Source of the DNA: Pasteurella oralis
GTDB taxonomy: Bacteria > Pseudomonadota > Gammaproteobacteria > Enterobacterales > Pasteurellaceae
Direction: 5' to 3'
DNA: 64,000 nucleotides
Assembly (NCBI RefSeq): GCF_002850605.1
Contig: NZ_NXGB01000003.1
Coordinates: 62,001-126,000, forward strand
The position numbers were made by a program, and so were the translations under genes. Below, in pieces: positions 38,362 to 46,357 of the stretch (within the stretch, counting starts at the first letter, position 1; every line of letters begins with the position of its first letter). A model generated the notes under the pieces. That model did not search any database. It was given only the letters and a program-made list of their open reading frames with translations, and had not been told where the DNA came from.

Positions 38362-39315
38362 TTAACTTTTAGTTAAACTTAAAATTGTATTGATATTACT
38401 TGCTGTAGTTGCAATGATATTAATAATTCCTGTCCTTAGTGCGCCTAGAATAGCGGTTGCTTTGGTATTTTCAGAAGCAATACCGATGACGCAAGGTATA
38501 TTTCGTAAATCATCTAAGCTCAAACCAATTACTCTGTCATTCATTACTGTATCTGCAGGTTCGCCTTGAAAGTTAAAAAAACCATAGCCTGCAATTTCGC
38601 CTACTACGCCTAAATTCATGCGTGCAGCAGTAATTTCCTGTGGTGTAAACCAGCCTAATTGGACCATATAGCTATTTTCATTCATGTCGCCAATTCCGAC
38701 TAAAGCAATATCAGCTTTGCGTGCTTTATCTAAGGTTTCTTTTATGACGCCATTTTGTAAAAAAATATCTCTAAATTCGGGTTTTTCTAAATAGGCGGGT
38801 GAATATAAGGTTTCATTAGTTCCATTAAATTTACGTGCAAGATTACGGCAAATATGGTCAGCATCTATTGGTGAACCAATACGATGTGTGCCTCCTATTC
38901 CACAAATAAACTTACAATTTTTTTCTGGCAAAACACCTACATATTCCCCGACGGCCGCTACATTTCTGCCTTGGCCCACTGCAATTGTCATTCCATCTTT
39001 TAATGTTGTTGATAAATATGCATTCACTAAGGCAGCAACTTGTTTGCGCTGCTCATCTTCATTTGGGGTATCTACTGCAATTAATGCACGTTGAATACCA
39101 AATTCTTCTATCAAGCGTTTCTCTAATTTTGAGGTAAATATTGGATGATATTTAACATTAATTTCTACTATTCCTTCTTGGCGCGCTTTTTTTAACAATC
39201 GTCCCGTTTTAATACGAGAAATATTAAATTTATTTGCAATTTCTTCTTGAGTTAATTCATGTTCGTAATAAGAGATAGCGATTTCAGTTAATAAGTCCAT
39301 TTCTTTTTCATTCAT
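38362..39315 (-). CDS. SorC-family transcriptional regulator
   Basis: The 317-residue protein has an N-terminal helix-turn-helix (YYEHELTQEEIANKFNISRIKTGRLLKKAR, residues about 13-42, here given in part as the family's hallmark) and the SorC sugar-phosphate-binding domain (IAVGQGRNVAAVGEYVG, ADIALVGIGDMNENS, VIGIASENTKATAILGALRTG). SorC proteins sense phosphorylated sugars, so the inducer is likely an intermediate of this pathway. It overlaps the TIM-barrel gene by four bases (ATGA) and is followed by rpiB after 21 bases. The perfect 12-base inverted repeat at 40273-40310 is a candidate operator. Confidence 0.88.
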   Translation of the reverse strand: MNEKEMDLLTEIAISYYEHELTQEEIANKFNISRIKTGRLLKKARQEGIVEINVKYHPIFTSKLEKRLIEEFGIQRALIAVDTPNEDEQRKQVAALVNAYLSTTLKDGMTIAVGQGRNVAAVGEYVGVLPEKNCKFICGIGGTHRIGSPIDADHICRNLARKFNGTNETLYSPAYLEKPEFRDIFLQNGVIKETLDKARKADIALVGIGDMNENSYMVQLGWFTPQEITAARMNLGVVGEIAGYGFFNFQGEPADTVMNDRVIGLSLDDLRNIPCVIGIASENTKATAILGALRTGIINIIATTASNINTILSLTKS

Positions 39316-40163
39316 TTTTTTATTTGTTCCTTTATAATATTTTTAATATATTCGTTTGATTTTATTAAGGTATTTTCTATCACTTCTAATGGGATTTTTT
39401 CAGTTGTTTTTTTAGGTGTTGAATCCAATTCCCGATATAGACGTAATGGTATTTCAAGGCTACAAGGAATAGTTTCTTTAATTAATTGCTCGATGATAGG
39501 TTTGTAATTGATTTCACCTTGCCCAATTGGTACAAAACGGAATTTATCTTGATCTGTGATCACATCTTTAATATGAAAATAACAGCAATGTGTAATAGAT
39601 TGAATTGCTTGCGAAACTACATCTAAATTAGGTTGGTAAGTCATCATATTACCAGGATCAAAATTTAATGCATAATATTCTGTTCCTAATATTTCTAATA
39701 ATTCAATTCCATCGTTTAATGTTGTAAACGCATTGAAGTTATAATCCCCGGCATTTTCTAAACAAAGTATGCAATTAAATTCTTTTAATAATGGTTTGAG
39801 CGAAATTAGATTTTTGATTAATTTATCTTTATTAATGAGTTGGGCGGTACAAACGTTGATATATCGCGCACCAATTAAATTAGCAAATTTAATACGTGGC
39901 AGAAAAATAACATCTAAGTTATCCGTCGCTAAATCCATCGTACAACCTAATGCTAGCGTATTTAATTGATACTTCTGTTTTAATGAATGAATATAGTCAG
40001 CATTTGTTTGACTAAATAAGTCTTCTTTTAGATTACTCACATAACCTTGATTGTAGGCTAATTCAAAAAAATTAAAGCCGCACTTCTTAATTGATGAGAG
40101 TGTCGTATCTAAATCATAACCATCATAAATAGAAGTATTTACTGCTAATTTCATGTTATTCAT
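39312..40163 (-). CDS. Xylose isomerase-like TIM-barrel sugar isomerase/epimerase
   Basis: The protein belongs to the AP-endonuclease-2/xylose-isomerase-like superfamily. Likely metal ligands follow the family order: Glu in ILCLENAG, Asp in NFDPGN, His in FHIKDV and Glu in SLEIPLRLYRE. Relatives include hydroxypyruvate isomerase, 2-oxo-tetronate isomerase (OtnI) and ketose 3-epimerases; the sequence alone does not decide. Several in-frame ATGs lie at 40181, 40177, 40172, 40163 and 40154. I use 40163 (MNNMKLAVNTS), about nine bases after a GGA; 40154 is almost as good. It is the first gene of the second minus-strand block of the cluster. Confidence 0.75.
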   Translation of the reverse strand: MNNMKLAVNTSIYDGYDLDTTLSSIKKCGFNFFELAYNQGYVSNLKEDLFSQTNADYIHSLKQKYQLNTLALGCTMDLATDNLDVIFLPRIKFANLIGARYINVCTAQLINKDKLIKNLISLKPLLKEFNCILCLENAGDYNFNAFTTLNDGIELLEILGTEYYALNFDPGNMMTYQPNLDVVSQAIQSITHCCYFHIKDVITDQDKFRFVPIGQGEINYKPIIEQLIKETIPCSLEIPLRLYRELDSTPKKTTEKIPLEVIENTLIKSNEYIKNIIKEQIKK

Positions 40164-40272
40164 CACGTTCATTCCATTCATCAAATTTCAACATAATACA
40201 TATTCAGCTATATTGACTGATAGACTGTTGTAAAACACAATAAAAGTTTGCAATCATTTTTTGTATTAATTG

Positions 40273-40310
40273 TGAGTGAAATATTTATTTTATTAAACAT
40301 ATTTCACTCA
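40273..40310. promoter_or_regulatory. Perfect 12-base inverted repeat, candidate SorC-regulator operator
   Basis: TGAGTGAAATAT (40273-40284) and ATATTTCACTCA (40299-40310) are exact complements separated by 14 AT-only-plus-one-C bases. The element lies just after dhaL and about 110 bases before the isomerase-regulator genes. No T run follows on the minus strand, so it does not look like a terminator. Its size and symmetry fit an operator for a multimeric regulator. Confidence 0.5.
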
Positions 40311-40319
40311 GATATGTAC

Positions 40320-40946
40320 TTATTGATTCACAAATTCAGCCATATATTTGAGAATTAATGACATGGATACAGCCCCTGGATCCACATAGCCTAATGAGCG
40401 TTCTCCTAAGCTTTTAGCCCGCCCAAAAACAGCAACTTGGTTACGCGTATTTTCAGCCCCTTCTGCGGCCGCTTTAGCAATACTTGTCAACGCTACTTTT
40501 AATGGATCTTGTTCCACTTTTTCAGCTTGTTTTTGTGCTGCAACTAGAGCATCAACCATCGTTTTGTCACCTGGTTTTGCTCCCCCGCGTGTAAATACAG
40601 CGTCAGCACCAGCAGTCAGAAATCGAGCAAGGACTGATGTATTGAAGTCTTGTTCACCAGCAATTGCTTTACCACCTGCGCGAAATAATGTACCGAAAAT
40701 AGCACCTGAAGCACCTCCCATACTGGACATCATTTTAGTGCCTGCATTTAAAAATAATTCACCAATATCTTTGGGTTGAAAATCACTCTTTTGTAAAAGT
40801 TCCTGTACCGCAGTGAAGCCTCGTAGCATACCTAAACCGTGATCACCATCGCCAATTTTTAAATCAAGCTCTGTTAAAGTTGGTTCACTTGCTATCATTT
40901 TTTCAGCGGTATATAGCAACAATGCTTTTGTTTCGATTACATTCAT
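40320..40946 (-). CDS. dhaL: Dihydroxyacetone kinase-like subunit DhaL
   Basis: DhaL carries the nucleotide and passes phosphate to the ketose held by DhaK. I start at ATG 40946 (MNVIETKALL), two bases after the dhaK stop, giving 208 residues. Mg-binding aspartates are visible as Asp28, Asp33 and Asp35 in LDLKIGDGDHG, and MMSSMGGASGAIFGTLFRA and GGAKPGDKTMVDAL match the family. No DhaM gene (the PTS donor in E. coli) is present, so either phosphate comes from ATP exchange or from general PTS proteins. Context suggests a ketose such as erythrulose instead of, or as well as, dihydroxyacetone. Confidence 0.9.
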   Translation of the reverse strand: MNVIETKALLLYTAEKMIASEPTLTELDLKIGDGDHGLGMLRGFTAVQELLQKSDFQPKDIGELFLNAGTKMMSSMGGASGAIFGTLFRAGGKAIAGEQDFNTSVLARFLTAGADAVFTRGGAKPGDKTMVDALVAAQKQAEKVEQDPLKVALTSIAKAAAEGAENTRNQVAVFGRAKSLGERSLGYVDPGAVSMSLILKYMAEFVNQ

Positions 40947-40947
40947 T

Positions 40948-41952
40948 TTATTTTCTCCATGCAAAGCCATCACAAGGTAAATCGTATAGTTTCTGTAGCT
41001 CATCATCTAAACGGAAAAGCGTTACAGAATAACCTGCCATTTCCTGTGAGGTACAGTAAGAGCCAATTAGCGTGTCATAAACTTGGATACCTCTTTGGGC
41101 TAATTCTTGATGAACTTTTCGATTGGCAATAAGCAATTCAGTATAAGTTGCTGCCCCGAGATTGTTGATAGTCACACACACACGATCTCCAGTATGTAAT
41201 CCAATATCGTTACAAATACGTTCAACAATTTCCTGATTAATTTCATCTGCACTTGTTAACTTTTGGCGTCTTACACCTGTTTCGCCATGAATCCCCATAC
41301 CAAGTTCTAATTCATCATCGGCTAACTCAAAATTGAATTTTCCTGTTTGTGGGATAGAACAAGCAGCAAGTGCTACCCCCATTGTGCGTGTATTAAAATT
41401 GGCTTTAGTAGTCACAGTATGTAGTTTTTCAAGATCATAACCTGCTTCAACAGCAGCACCTGCAATTTTTAATACATACATATCGCCCGCTACGCCGCGT
41501 CGTTCTTGCATTCTCTCAGGAGGCGCAGCAGAAATATCATCGGTCACTCTTACTGTTTTAACTTGAATACCTTCTTCTTCTAATAATTCCGCTGCAATAT
41601 CAAAGTTCATGTTATCGCCAGCATAGTTACCATACACGAATAACACGCCTTGCCCTTTTTGAGCAGCTTTTGTTGTTTCAATGATAATGTCTGGTGATGG
41701 AGAGGTAAAAATTTCGCCTAAGGCTGCTGCATCGGCTAGCCCTTTACCGACAAATCCAGCAAACATAGGTTCATGCCCACTTCCTCCGCCAGTTACTACG
41801 ATGATTTGCTTATCGTCGATATCACGACGAATTACTCCGCTATAACCTTCCACTTTGAGCAGTTTTCCACCGCAAGCGTATAAAAGACCTTCTAATTGTT
41901 CCGCTGGTACATCATTTGGATGATTGAGCAATTTTTTTGGTTTTCTAGTCAT
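40948..41952 (-). CDS. dhaK: Dihydroxyacetone kinase-like subunit DhaK
   Basis: DhaK binds a short ketose covalently through a hemiaminal to histidine and positions it for phosphorylation. The 334-residue protein shows this His222 in GMGIHGETG, the catalytic-type Asp113 in AGDNMNFD, and His60 in GGGSGHEP. It is coupled to dhaL (one base between stop and next ATG) and follows pdxA2 by 20 bases. DhaKL-type kinases such as LerK act on L-erythrulose, and the surrounding isomerases point to that, but dihydroxyacetone remains possible. Confidence 0.92.
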   Translation of the reverse strand: MTRKPKKLLNHPNDVPAEQLEGLLYACGGKLLKVEGYSGVIRRDIDDKQIIVVTGGGSGHEPMFAGFVGKGLADAAALGEIFTSPSPDIIIETTKAAQKGQGVLFVYGNYAGDNMNFDIAAELLEEEGIQVKTVRVTDDISAAPPERMQERRGVAGDMYVLKIAGAAVEAGYDLEKLHTVTTKANFNTRTMGVALAACSIPQTGKFNFELADDELELGMGIHGETGVRRQKLTSADEINQEIVERICNDIGLHTGDRVCVTINNLGAATYTELLIANRKVHQELAQRGIQVYDTLIGSYCTSQEMAGYSVTLFRLDDELQKLYDLPCDGFAWRK

Positions 41953-41972
41953 TTTGTTACCCTCAGCAAAGA

Positions 41973-42986
41973 TTATTTTTGATTTAACACACCTGTTCCC
42001 ATTCGCACAGCAATATTAAATGCCGCTTCTAGTGCGGTCGGAATTGCAACATTTTTACCATGCAAATCAAACGCAGTGCCGTGATTAGCCGTTGTGATAG
42101 GAATCGGAATTCCGCCTTGCACAGTGACACCACGCTCAAATCCTAAAATTTTAAGTGCGGTAGAAAATTGATCGTGATACATCGATACCACACCATTAAT
42201 TTTTAAACGTTCTACTTCACGCATTGTGGTATCGCCTGGGAATGGACCATAAACATCAATGCCTGCTTGACGTGCTTTTTCCATACCAGGTTTAATGATT
42301 GTCATTTCCTCATCACCGAATACACCACCTTCGCCACCATGTGGATTTAAAGCTTGTACTGCAATTTTAGGCTTCTCAACACCAGCTTGTACTAAAGAGC
42401 GGTATAGTAAATGAATGCAGTCAAACACAGCTTTTACTGATAAATTTGGCACAATATCTTTGAAAGGAATGTGAGATGTGACTCGTGCTGCCCAAATATC
42501 ATCAACGACATTCAGCTCACAAACGAATTCATTAAAATCAGTTTGTTCAGCAAACCAGTGTAATTCATCTCGATACCGCAATCCACCCTTATGCATAGCT
42601 TGTTTATTAAGTGGAGCAAAGCAAATTGCTTGAACGTAACCCATTTTGGCAAGGTTTAAGGCAATTTTTAGTGTTTCTAGTATATAAACTCCACTTTGTT
42701 CTGTTGCTTTGCCATATTCAAAAGGCGTCGGATGTGAAGATTTATGTGCAATAAGGGCTGGAATGCCTCGTTTAAATGCATATTGCGCCATACTATTAAA
42801 AGAGATTTCTTCATAAACAAACCGCACTTTTGCGATTTCCATTCCTTTTTCTAATTCGTCTTTATCTGCAACTAATACGATGTTTGCTTTTTCTCGAATA
42901 TTTTCTTGTGCTAAAAGCTTCGCAACCAATTCTGGTCCAATGCCTGCTGGATCGCCTAAAGTCAGTGCTATAGTGGCTTTGGTCAT
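41973..42986 (-). CDS. pdxA2: PdxA2-type 4-phospho-tetronate/4-hydroxythreonine-4-phosphate dehydrogenase
   Basis: The 337-residue protein is a PdxA-family NAD-dependent beta-decarboxylating dehydrogenase: GDPAGIGPEL at the start, metal-binding His in LNPHGGEGGVFGDEE, YHDQFSTALK, and TTANHGTAFDLHGK. Genuine PdxA of vitamin B6 synthesis usually has VDHGTALD at that last place; NHGTAFD matches the PdxA2 branch, which oxidises 4-phospho-D-threonate or D-erythronate to dihydroxyacetone phosphate and CO2. The DUF1537 kinase that normally partners PdxA2 is absent; DhaKL is next door. It carries the only two exact uptake signals in the cluster (42150 and 42823). Confidence 0.88.
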   Translation of the reverse strand: MTKATIALTLGDPAGIGPELVAKLLAQENIREKANIVLVADKDELEKGMEIAKVRFVYEEISFNSMAQYAFKRGIPALIAHKSSHPTPFEYGKATEQSGVYILETLKIALNLAKMGYVQAICFAPLNKQAMHKGGLRYRDELHWFAEQTDFNEFVCELNVVDDIWAARVTSHIPFKDIVPNLSVKAVFDCIHLLYRSLVQAGVEKPKIAVQALNPHGGEGGVFGDEEMTIIKPGMEKARQAGIDVYGPFPGDTTMREVERLKINGVVSMYHDQFSTALKILGFERGVTVQGGIPIPITTANHGTAFDLHGKNVAIPTALEAAFNIAVRMGTGVLNQK

Positions 42987-43081
42987 GATTCTTCTCCTAA
43001 ATGTGGTATAAAATAGATGATCAAAAGATCTCTGTTGTAACTTTTGTTTGATGTATTAAACCAAATTTTTAACTTTTATAA

Positions 43082-43097
43082 TGTGATACATCTCACA
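43082..43097. promoter_or_regulatory. CRP-cAMP binding site 1
   Basis: TGTGATACATCTCACA is a perfect match to TGTGA-N6-TCACA. It lies in the divergent region, 96 bases from the pdxA2 start and about 250 bases from the second TRAP operon. Confidence 0.85.
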
Positions 43098-43178
43098 TAA
43101 TTGAATTTATTTCTCAGATAATATAGGTTTAAATTCAAAAGGATTTCGCTTGTAACTCATTATTGACGAGAGTCAAAG

Positions 43179-43194
43179 CGTGATTTCGATCACA
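43179..43194. promoter_or_regulatory. CRP-cAMP binding site 2
   Basis: CGTGATTTCGATCACA differs from TGTGA-N6-TCACA at one base. It lies 97 bases (centre to centre) from site 1 and about 150 bases before dctP of system 2, so one site may serve each divergent operon. Confidence 0.75.
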
Positions 43195-43345
43195 AATTCA
43201 TTATTTCATCCATTGAACAAATGAATTGTAGTGTTTATATTGAACGCTGATGAAATACTTAAAATGATTTATTTATGAAGCAGGGGGGATTTATTAAGCC
43301 TTTTTATCCTTATTAGATATAAAACCACCAATGGAGGCTTTAACT

Positions 43346-44332
43346 ATGAAAGCATCATTATTTAAGCAATTAACTATCGCAGCATCTCTATCTTTACTCA
43401 CTCATTTTACTTTAGCTAAAGATCTTGTGGTATCAACGACAGCCAGTTTAGGTTCGCTTCAGTATGATACGACACAGCATTTTGTTGAAATAACCAATAA
43501 CAAGCTCTCTCAAGCTAACTTAAACTATCAATTAAAGTTTTTTGGCTCGGGTCAATTAGGGAATGATAAAGATACACAACAAAAATTGAAATTAGGTACT
43601 ATCGATATCGCATTACTTTCTTCAACACTTGCCACAAATATTCCACAAATGGCTATCTTTGAATTACCTTTTTTGATCACAAATCGTGAGCAATTAAATA
43701 AGATTGAAAAAGATGTTTTTTATCCTTTGATTGCGCCTGAAATTGAAAAGAAAGGCTATAAAATAATTGGGCTTTGGGAAAATGGTTTTAGAAGTATTAC
43801 AAATAATACACATCCAATTAACAAGCCCAAAGATCTCAAAGGGCTGAAAATTAGAACACCAAGTAGTTCTTGGCGCCTGAAAATGTTCAAAACATGGGGC
43901 GCTAATCCAACGCCAATTCCATTTGGAGATGTATTTATTGGTTTAAGAACGGGCGTAATAGATGGTCAAGAAAATCCATTGACCAACATTTATGCAGCTA
44001 AGTTACAAGAGGTACAAAAGTATCTGAGTATTACTAACCATGTATATTCTCCAGCCTATCTTACAGTGGGCACTAATACTTATAAAAAATTACCAGAGAA
44101 CGTACGACATATTATTGAAGCTGGTGCTAAAGAAGCGCAAATTTGGGGCTATGCTCAAGCAGCACAGCGAGAAAATGAGCTAGAGAAGAAATTATCTGAA
44201 AGTGGCATGGTGATTAATAAAGTAGATATTCAAGCATTTATTGACGCTAGCCAGCCGATTTACGATGAGTTTATTTCTGAAGTACCAAATGGTAAGGCTC
44301 TGTTAGATAAAATTCAGGAAGCGATTAAATAG
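43346..44332 (+). CDS. dctP: TRAP transporter substrate-binding protein, DctP type (system 2)
   Basis: Periplasmic binding protein of the second TRAP system. I start at ATG 43346 (MKASLFKQLTI), eight bases after GGAGG; the ATG at 43331 overlaps that ribosome site. The 328-residue protein has a signal peptide ending FTLA-K and the motifs IFELPFLITNREQL, LKIRTPSSSW with the ligand Arg, and GVIDGQENPLTNIY. It shares the NPTP-[IM]-PF and LQEVQKYLS segments with system 1, so the two are paralogous, but the ligand region differs (TPSSSW against TTPNPA). Confidence 0.93.
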   Translation: MKASLFKQLTIAASLSLLTHFTLAKDLVVSTTASLGSLQYDTTQHFVEITNNKLSQANLNYQLKFFGSGQLGNDKDTQQKLKLGTIDIALLSSTLATNIPQMAIFELPFLITNREQLNKIEKDVFYPLIAPEIEKKGYKIIGLWENGFRSITNNTHPINKPKDLKGLKIRTPSSSWRLKMFKTWGANPTPIPFGDVFIGLRTGVIDGQENPLTNIYAAKLQEVQKYLSITNHVYSPAYLTVGTNTYKKLPENVRHIIEAGAKEAQIWGYAQAAQRENELEKKLSESGMVINKVDIQAFIDASQPIYDEFISEVPNGKALLDKIQEAIK

Positions 44333-44356
44333 GAAGATGACCAGGAGTAAACTCTT

Positions 44357-44917
44357 ATGGATACATTATTTAATCTGGCAAAAAGAATCCTAACCATTAT
44401 TTCAGTCCTTATTTTAAGCGCATTAACCATAATCATTATTGTCTCTATTTTTGCGCGATTTTTAGGTAAATCATTATATTGGTATGACGAAGTTTCTGCC
44501 ATATTACTGGCATGGCTTACATTTTATGGGGCAGCTTTGTGTGCACTAAATCGTAATCATATGGGGTTTGGTAATTTTGTTACTTCAATACCAATACATC
44601 TAAGAAAAATAATTTTTTGTATAACAGAAGTTCTAATTATTGGATTCTTTAGTCTATTAGCTTGGGCTGGGTTCTATGTTCTATCTATTTTTGGTGATGA
44701 AACATTAACGAGCCTTGATTTTATTTCTTTAGCAACAGCGCAATCTGCTTTGCCAATTGGTTGTGTATTATTTGTTATTGCAGAAGTGCTATCAATACCA
44801 AAAGCTTTTCATTCTATGGTGAAAGGCAAGACACAAGATGATGAAGAAATAGAACAAGCCTTAAGAGAAGTAGAAAGTAACGTAGAGATGAAAATGGCAA
44901 GGGAGAAAATACAATGA
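44357..44917 (+). CDS. dctQ: TRAP transporter small permease, DctQ type (system 2)
   Basis: The 186-residue protein has four membrane segments and the family pattern ARFLGKSLYWYDEVSAILLAWLTFYGAA, with an unusually long charged tail (DDEEIEQALREVESNVEMKMAREK) after the last span. AGGAG stands upstream of ATG 44357. Its stop overlaps the dctM start by four bases (ATGA). Confidence 0.92.
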   Translation: MDTLFNLAKRILTIISVLILSALTIIIIVSIFARFLGKSLYWYDEVSAILLAWLTFYGAALCALNRNHMGFGNFVTSIPIHLRKIIFCITEVLIIGFFSLLAWAGFYVLSIFGDETLTSLDFISLATAQSALPIGCVLFVIAEVLSIPKAFHSMVKGKTQDDEEIEQALREVESNVEMKMAREKIQ

Positions 44918-46194
44918 TCGCATTCTTAGTCCTTATTGGTCTTATTATGCTTGTGATGATTAATGTGCCAATTGCTGTTGCTATCGGTATAGTATCTTTA
45001 GTCGGTATGTTAACTACTAATAGCTTTGATTCTGTATACAATGTTGCACTGTCAGTTTTTGATGGTGCCTCTAATTTTTCATTACTTGCAATTCCGCTTT
45101 TTATTCTTGCAGGCGTGCTGATGAATACAGGAGGGATCTCTGTCAGATTAATCAATTTCGTTAATGCGTTAATTGGCTTTGTCCGTGGTGGGCTTGCTAT
45201 GGTCAATGTCGGTGTTTCAATGATCTTTGCTGAAATTTCTGGTTCGTCAGTTGCTGATGTTGCTGCATTAGGCTCTATCCTGATTCCAGCGATGAAAAAA
45301 AGAGGTTATAGCTCTAGTTTTTCAGCTGCAGTGACGTCATCTTCTGCTTCTTTGGCTGTCATCATCCCGCCATCTTTACCAATGATTATTTATGGTGCAA
45401 TGGCTGATGTTTCGATTTCGAAATTATTTATTGCAGGACTTGCAGCAGGTGGGATTGCATCATTAGGGATGTTTGCGGTGTGTTATTATTACGCTGTTAA
45501 ATATAACCTGCCTCGAGAAGAACATTTTAGCTTACGCAAATTATGTAGTGCTTTTAAAGATGCATTTTGGGCATTAACATTACCTGTACTTATTTTAGGA
45601 GGAATTATCTCAGGCTTTACTACAGCCACAGAAGCCGCTGGCTTAGCAGTATTATTAGCATTAATTATTGGTTTCTTTATTTATAAAGAATTATCAATTA
45701 TTGCAGTTTATAAAGCATTAGTTGAGAGTGTAAATGGTACGTCTATTGTCATGTTACTTGTTGCAACCTCTGCTGTACTTGGTCTATTTTTAACAGAACA
45801 ACAAGTTCCTCAGCAAATGGCATCGACGATTTTGAGCATATCTGATAATAAATATGTTGTGTTAATGATGTTAAATATTATGCTATTTATTATTGGAATG
45901 TTTTTACATGGTGCCGCAGCTATTATTCTCGTTGTCCCAATTGTTATGCCACTAATTAACCAGTTAGGCATTGATCCTATTCACTTTGGTATAATATTAA
46001 CCCTTAATATCGCAGCAGGTCAGCAAACGCCACCAGTAGCCAGTGTCTTGATTACTGCCTCATCAATTGCTAAGAAAGACATTTGGAGTGTGACAAAAGA
46101 TAATGTTTGGTTTATTGCAGTATTGTTGATGACATTAATGATGGTTACCTATATTCCAGCATTAACGACAGGGGTAGTAAGTCTATTATATTAA
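44914..46194 (+). CDS. dctM: TRAP transporter large permease, DctM type (system 2)
   Basis: The 426-residue channel subunit shows MIFAEISGSSVADVAALGSILIPAMKKRGY, VIIPPSLPMIIYGAMADV and HFGIILTLNIAAGQQTPPVASVL. It completes a self-contained dctPQM operon on the plus strand, facing away from the rest of the cluster. A terminator follows 24 bases after the stop. Confidence 0.95.
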   Translation: MIAFLVLIGLIMLVMINVPIAVAIGIVSLVGMLTTNSFDSVYNVALSVFDGASNFSLLAIPLFILAGVLMNTGGISVRLINFVNALIGFVRGGLAMVNVGVSMIFAEISGSSVADVAALGSILIPAMKKRGYSSSFSAAVTSSSASLAVIIPPSLPMIIYGAMADVSISKLFIAGLAAGGIASLGMFAVCYYYAVKYNLPREEHFSLRKLCSAFKDAFWALTLPVLILGGIISGFTTATEAAGLAVLLALIIGFFIYKELSIIAVYKALVESVNGTSIVMLLVATSAVLGLFLTEQQVPQQMASTILSISDNKYVVLMMLNIMLFIIGMFLHGAAAIILVVPIVMPLINQLGIDPIHFGIILTLNIAAGQQTPPVASVLITASSIAKKDIWSVTKDNVWFIAVLLMTLMMVTYIPALTTGVVSLLY

Positions 46195-46217
46195 AAAGAG
46201 ATATTGATGTATCCAAA

Positions 46218-46243
46218 AAAGGCCTAGTTTGATCTAGGCCTTT
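46218..46243 (+). terminator. Terminator after dctPQM system 2
   Basis: AAAGGCCTAG and CTAGGCCTTT pair around a TTTGAT loop; A residues precede and T residues follow. Confidence 0.8.
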
Positions 46244-46258
46244 AGTTCTTATTATCAC

Positions 46259-46357
46259 TTATTGATGAGGTTTAGAGCGATAATGCGCTCGAACTCTCTC
46301 AATTCGTCCAAATCGACATCTGAGATAAGTATGTACATATACTACTTTCGTTAGCAT
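46259..46357 (-). CDS. Possible small basic protein of 32 residues
   Basis: A short frame reads MLTKVVYVHTYLRCRFG and then RIERVRAHYRSKPHQ. It starts with ATG 46357 preceded by AAGGAATTAT, a strong ribosome site at proper spacing. The product would be very basic (about nine Arg/Lys and four His in 32 residues) with two similar units, YVHTYLR and RVRAHYR. I do not recognise a family. The terminator at 46218 lies right after its stop and could serve it as well. The ribosome site is the main evidence; length alone would not support it. Confidence 0.35.
   Translation of the reverse strand: MLTKVVYVHTYLRCRFGRIERVRAHYRSKPHQ

Larger units (their letters stand above)
42987..43345. other. Divergent regulatory region of the catabolic cluster
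   Basis: This 359-base AT-rich gap between pdxA2 (minus) and dctP (plus) holds two CRP sites and no reading frame worth calling. TTTCTCAGATAATAT at about 43113-43127 resembles part of the sequence following the palindrome at 40299 (TTTCACTCAGATAT), a possible second regulator half-site; this likeness is weak. Confidence 0.6.
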
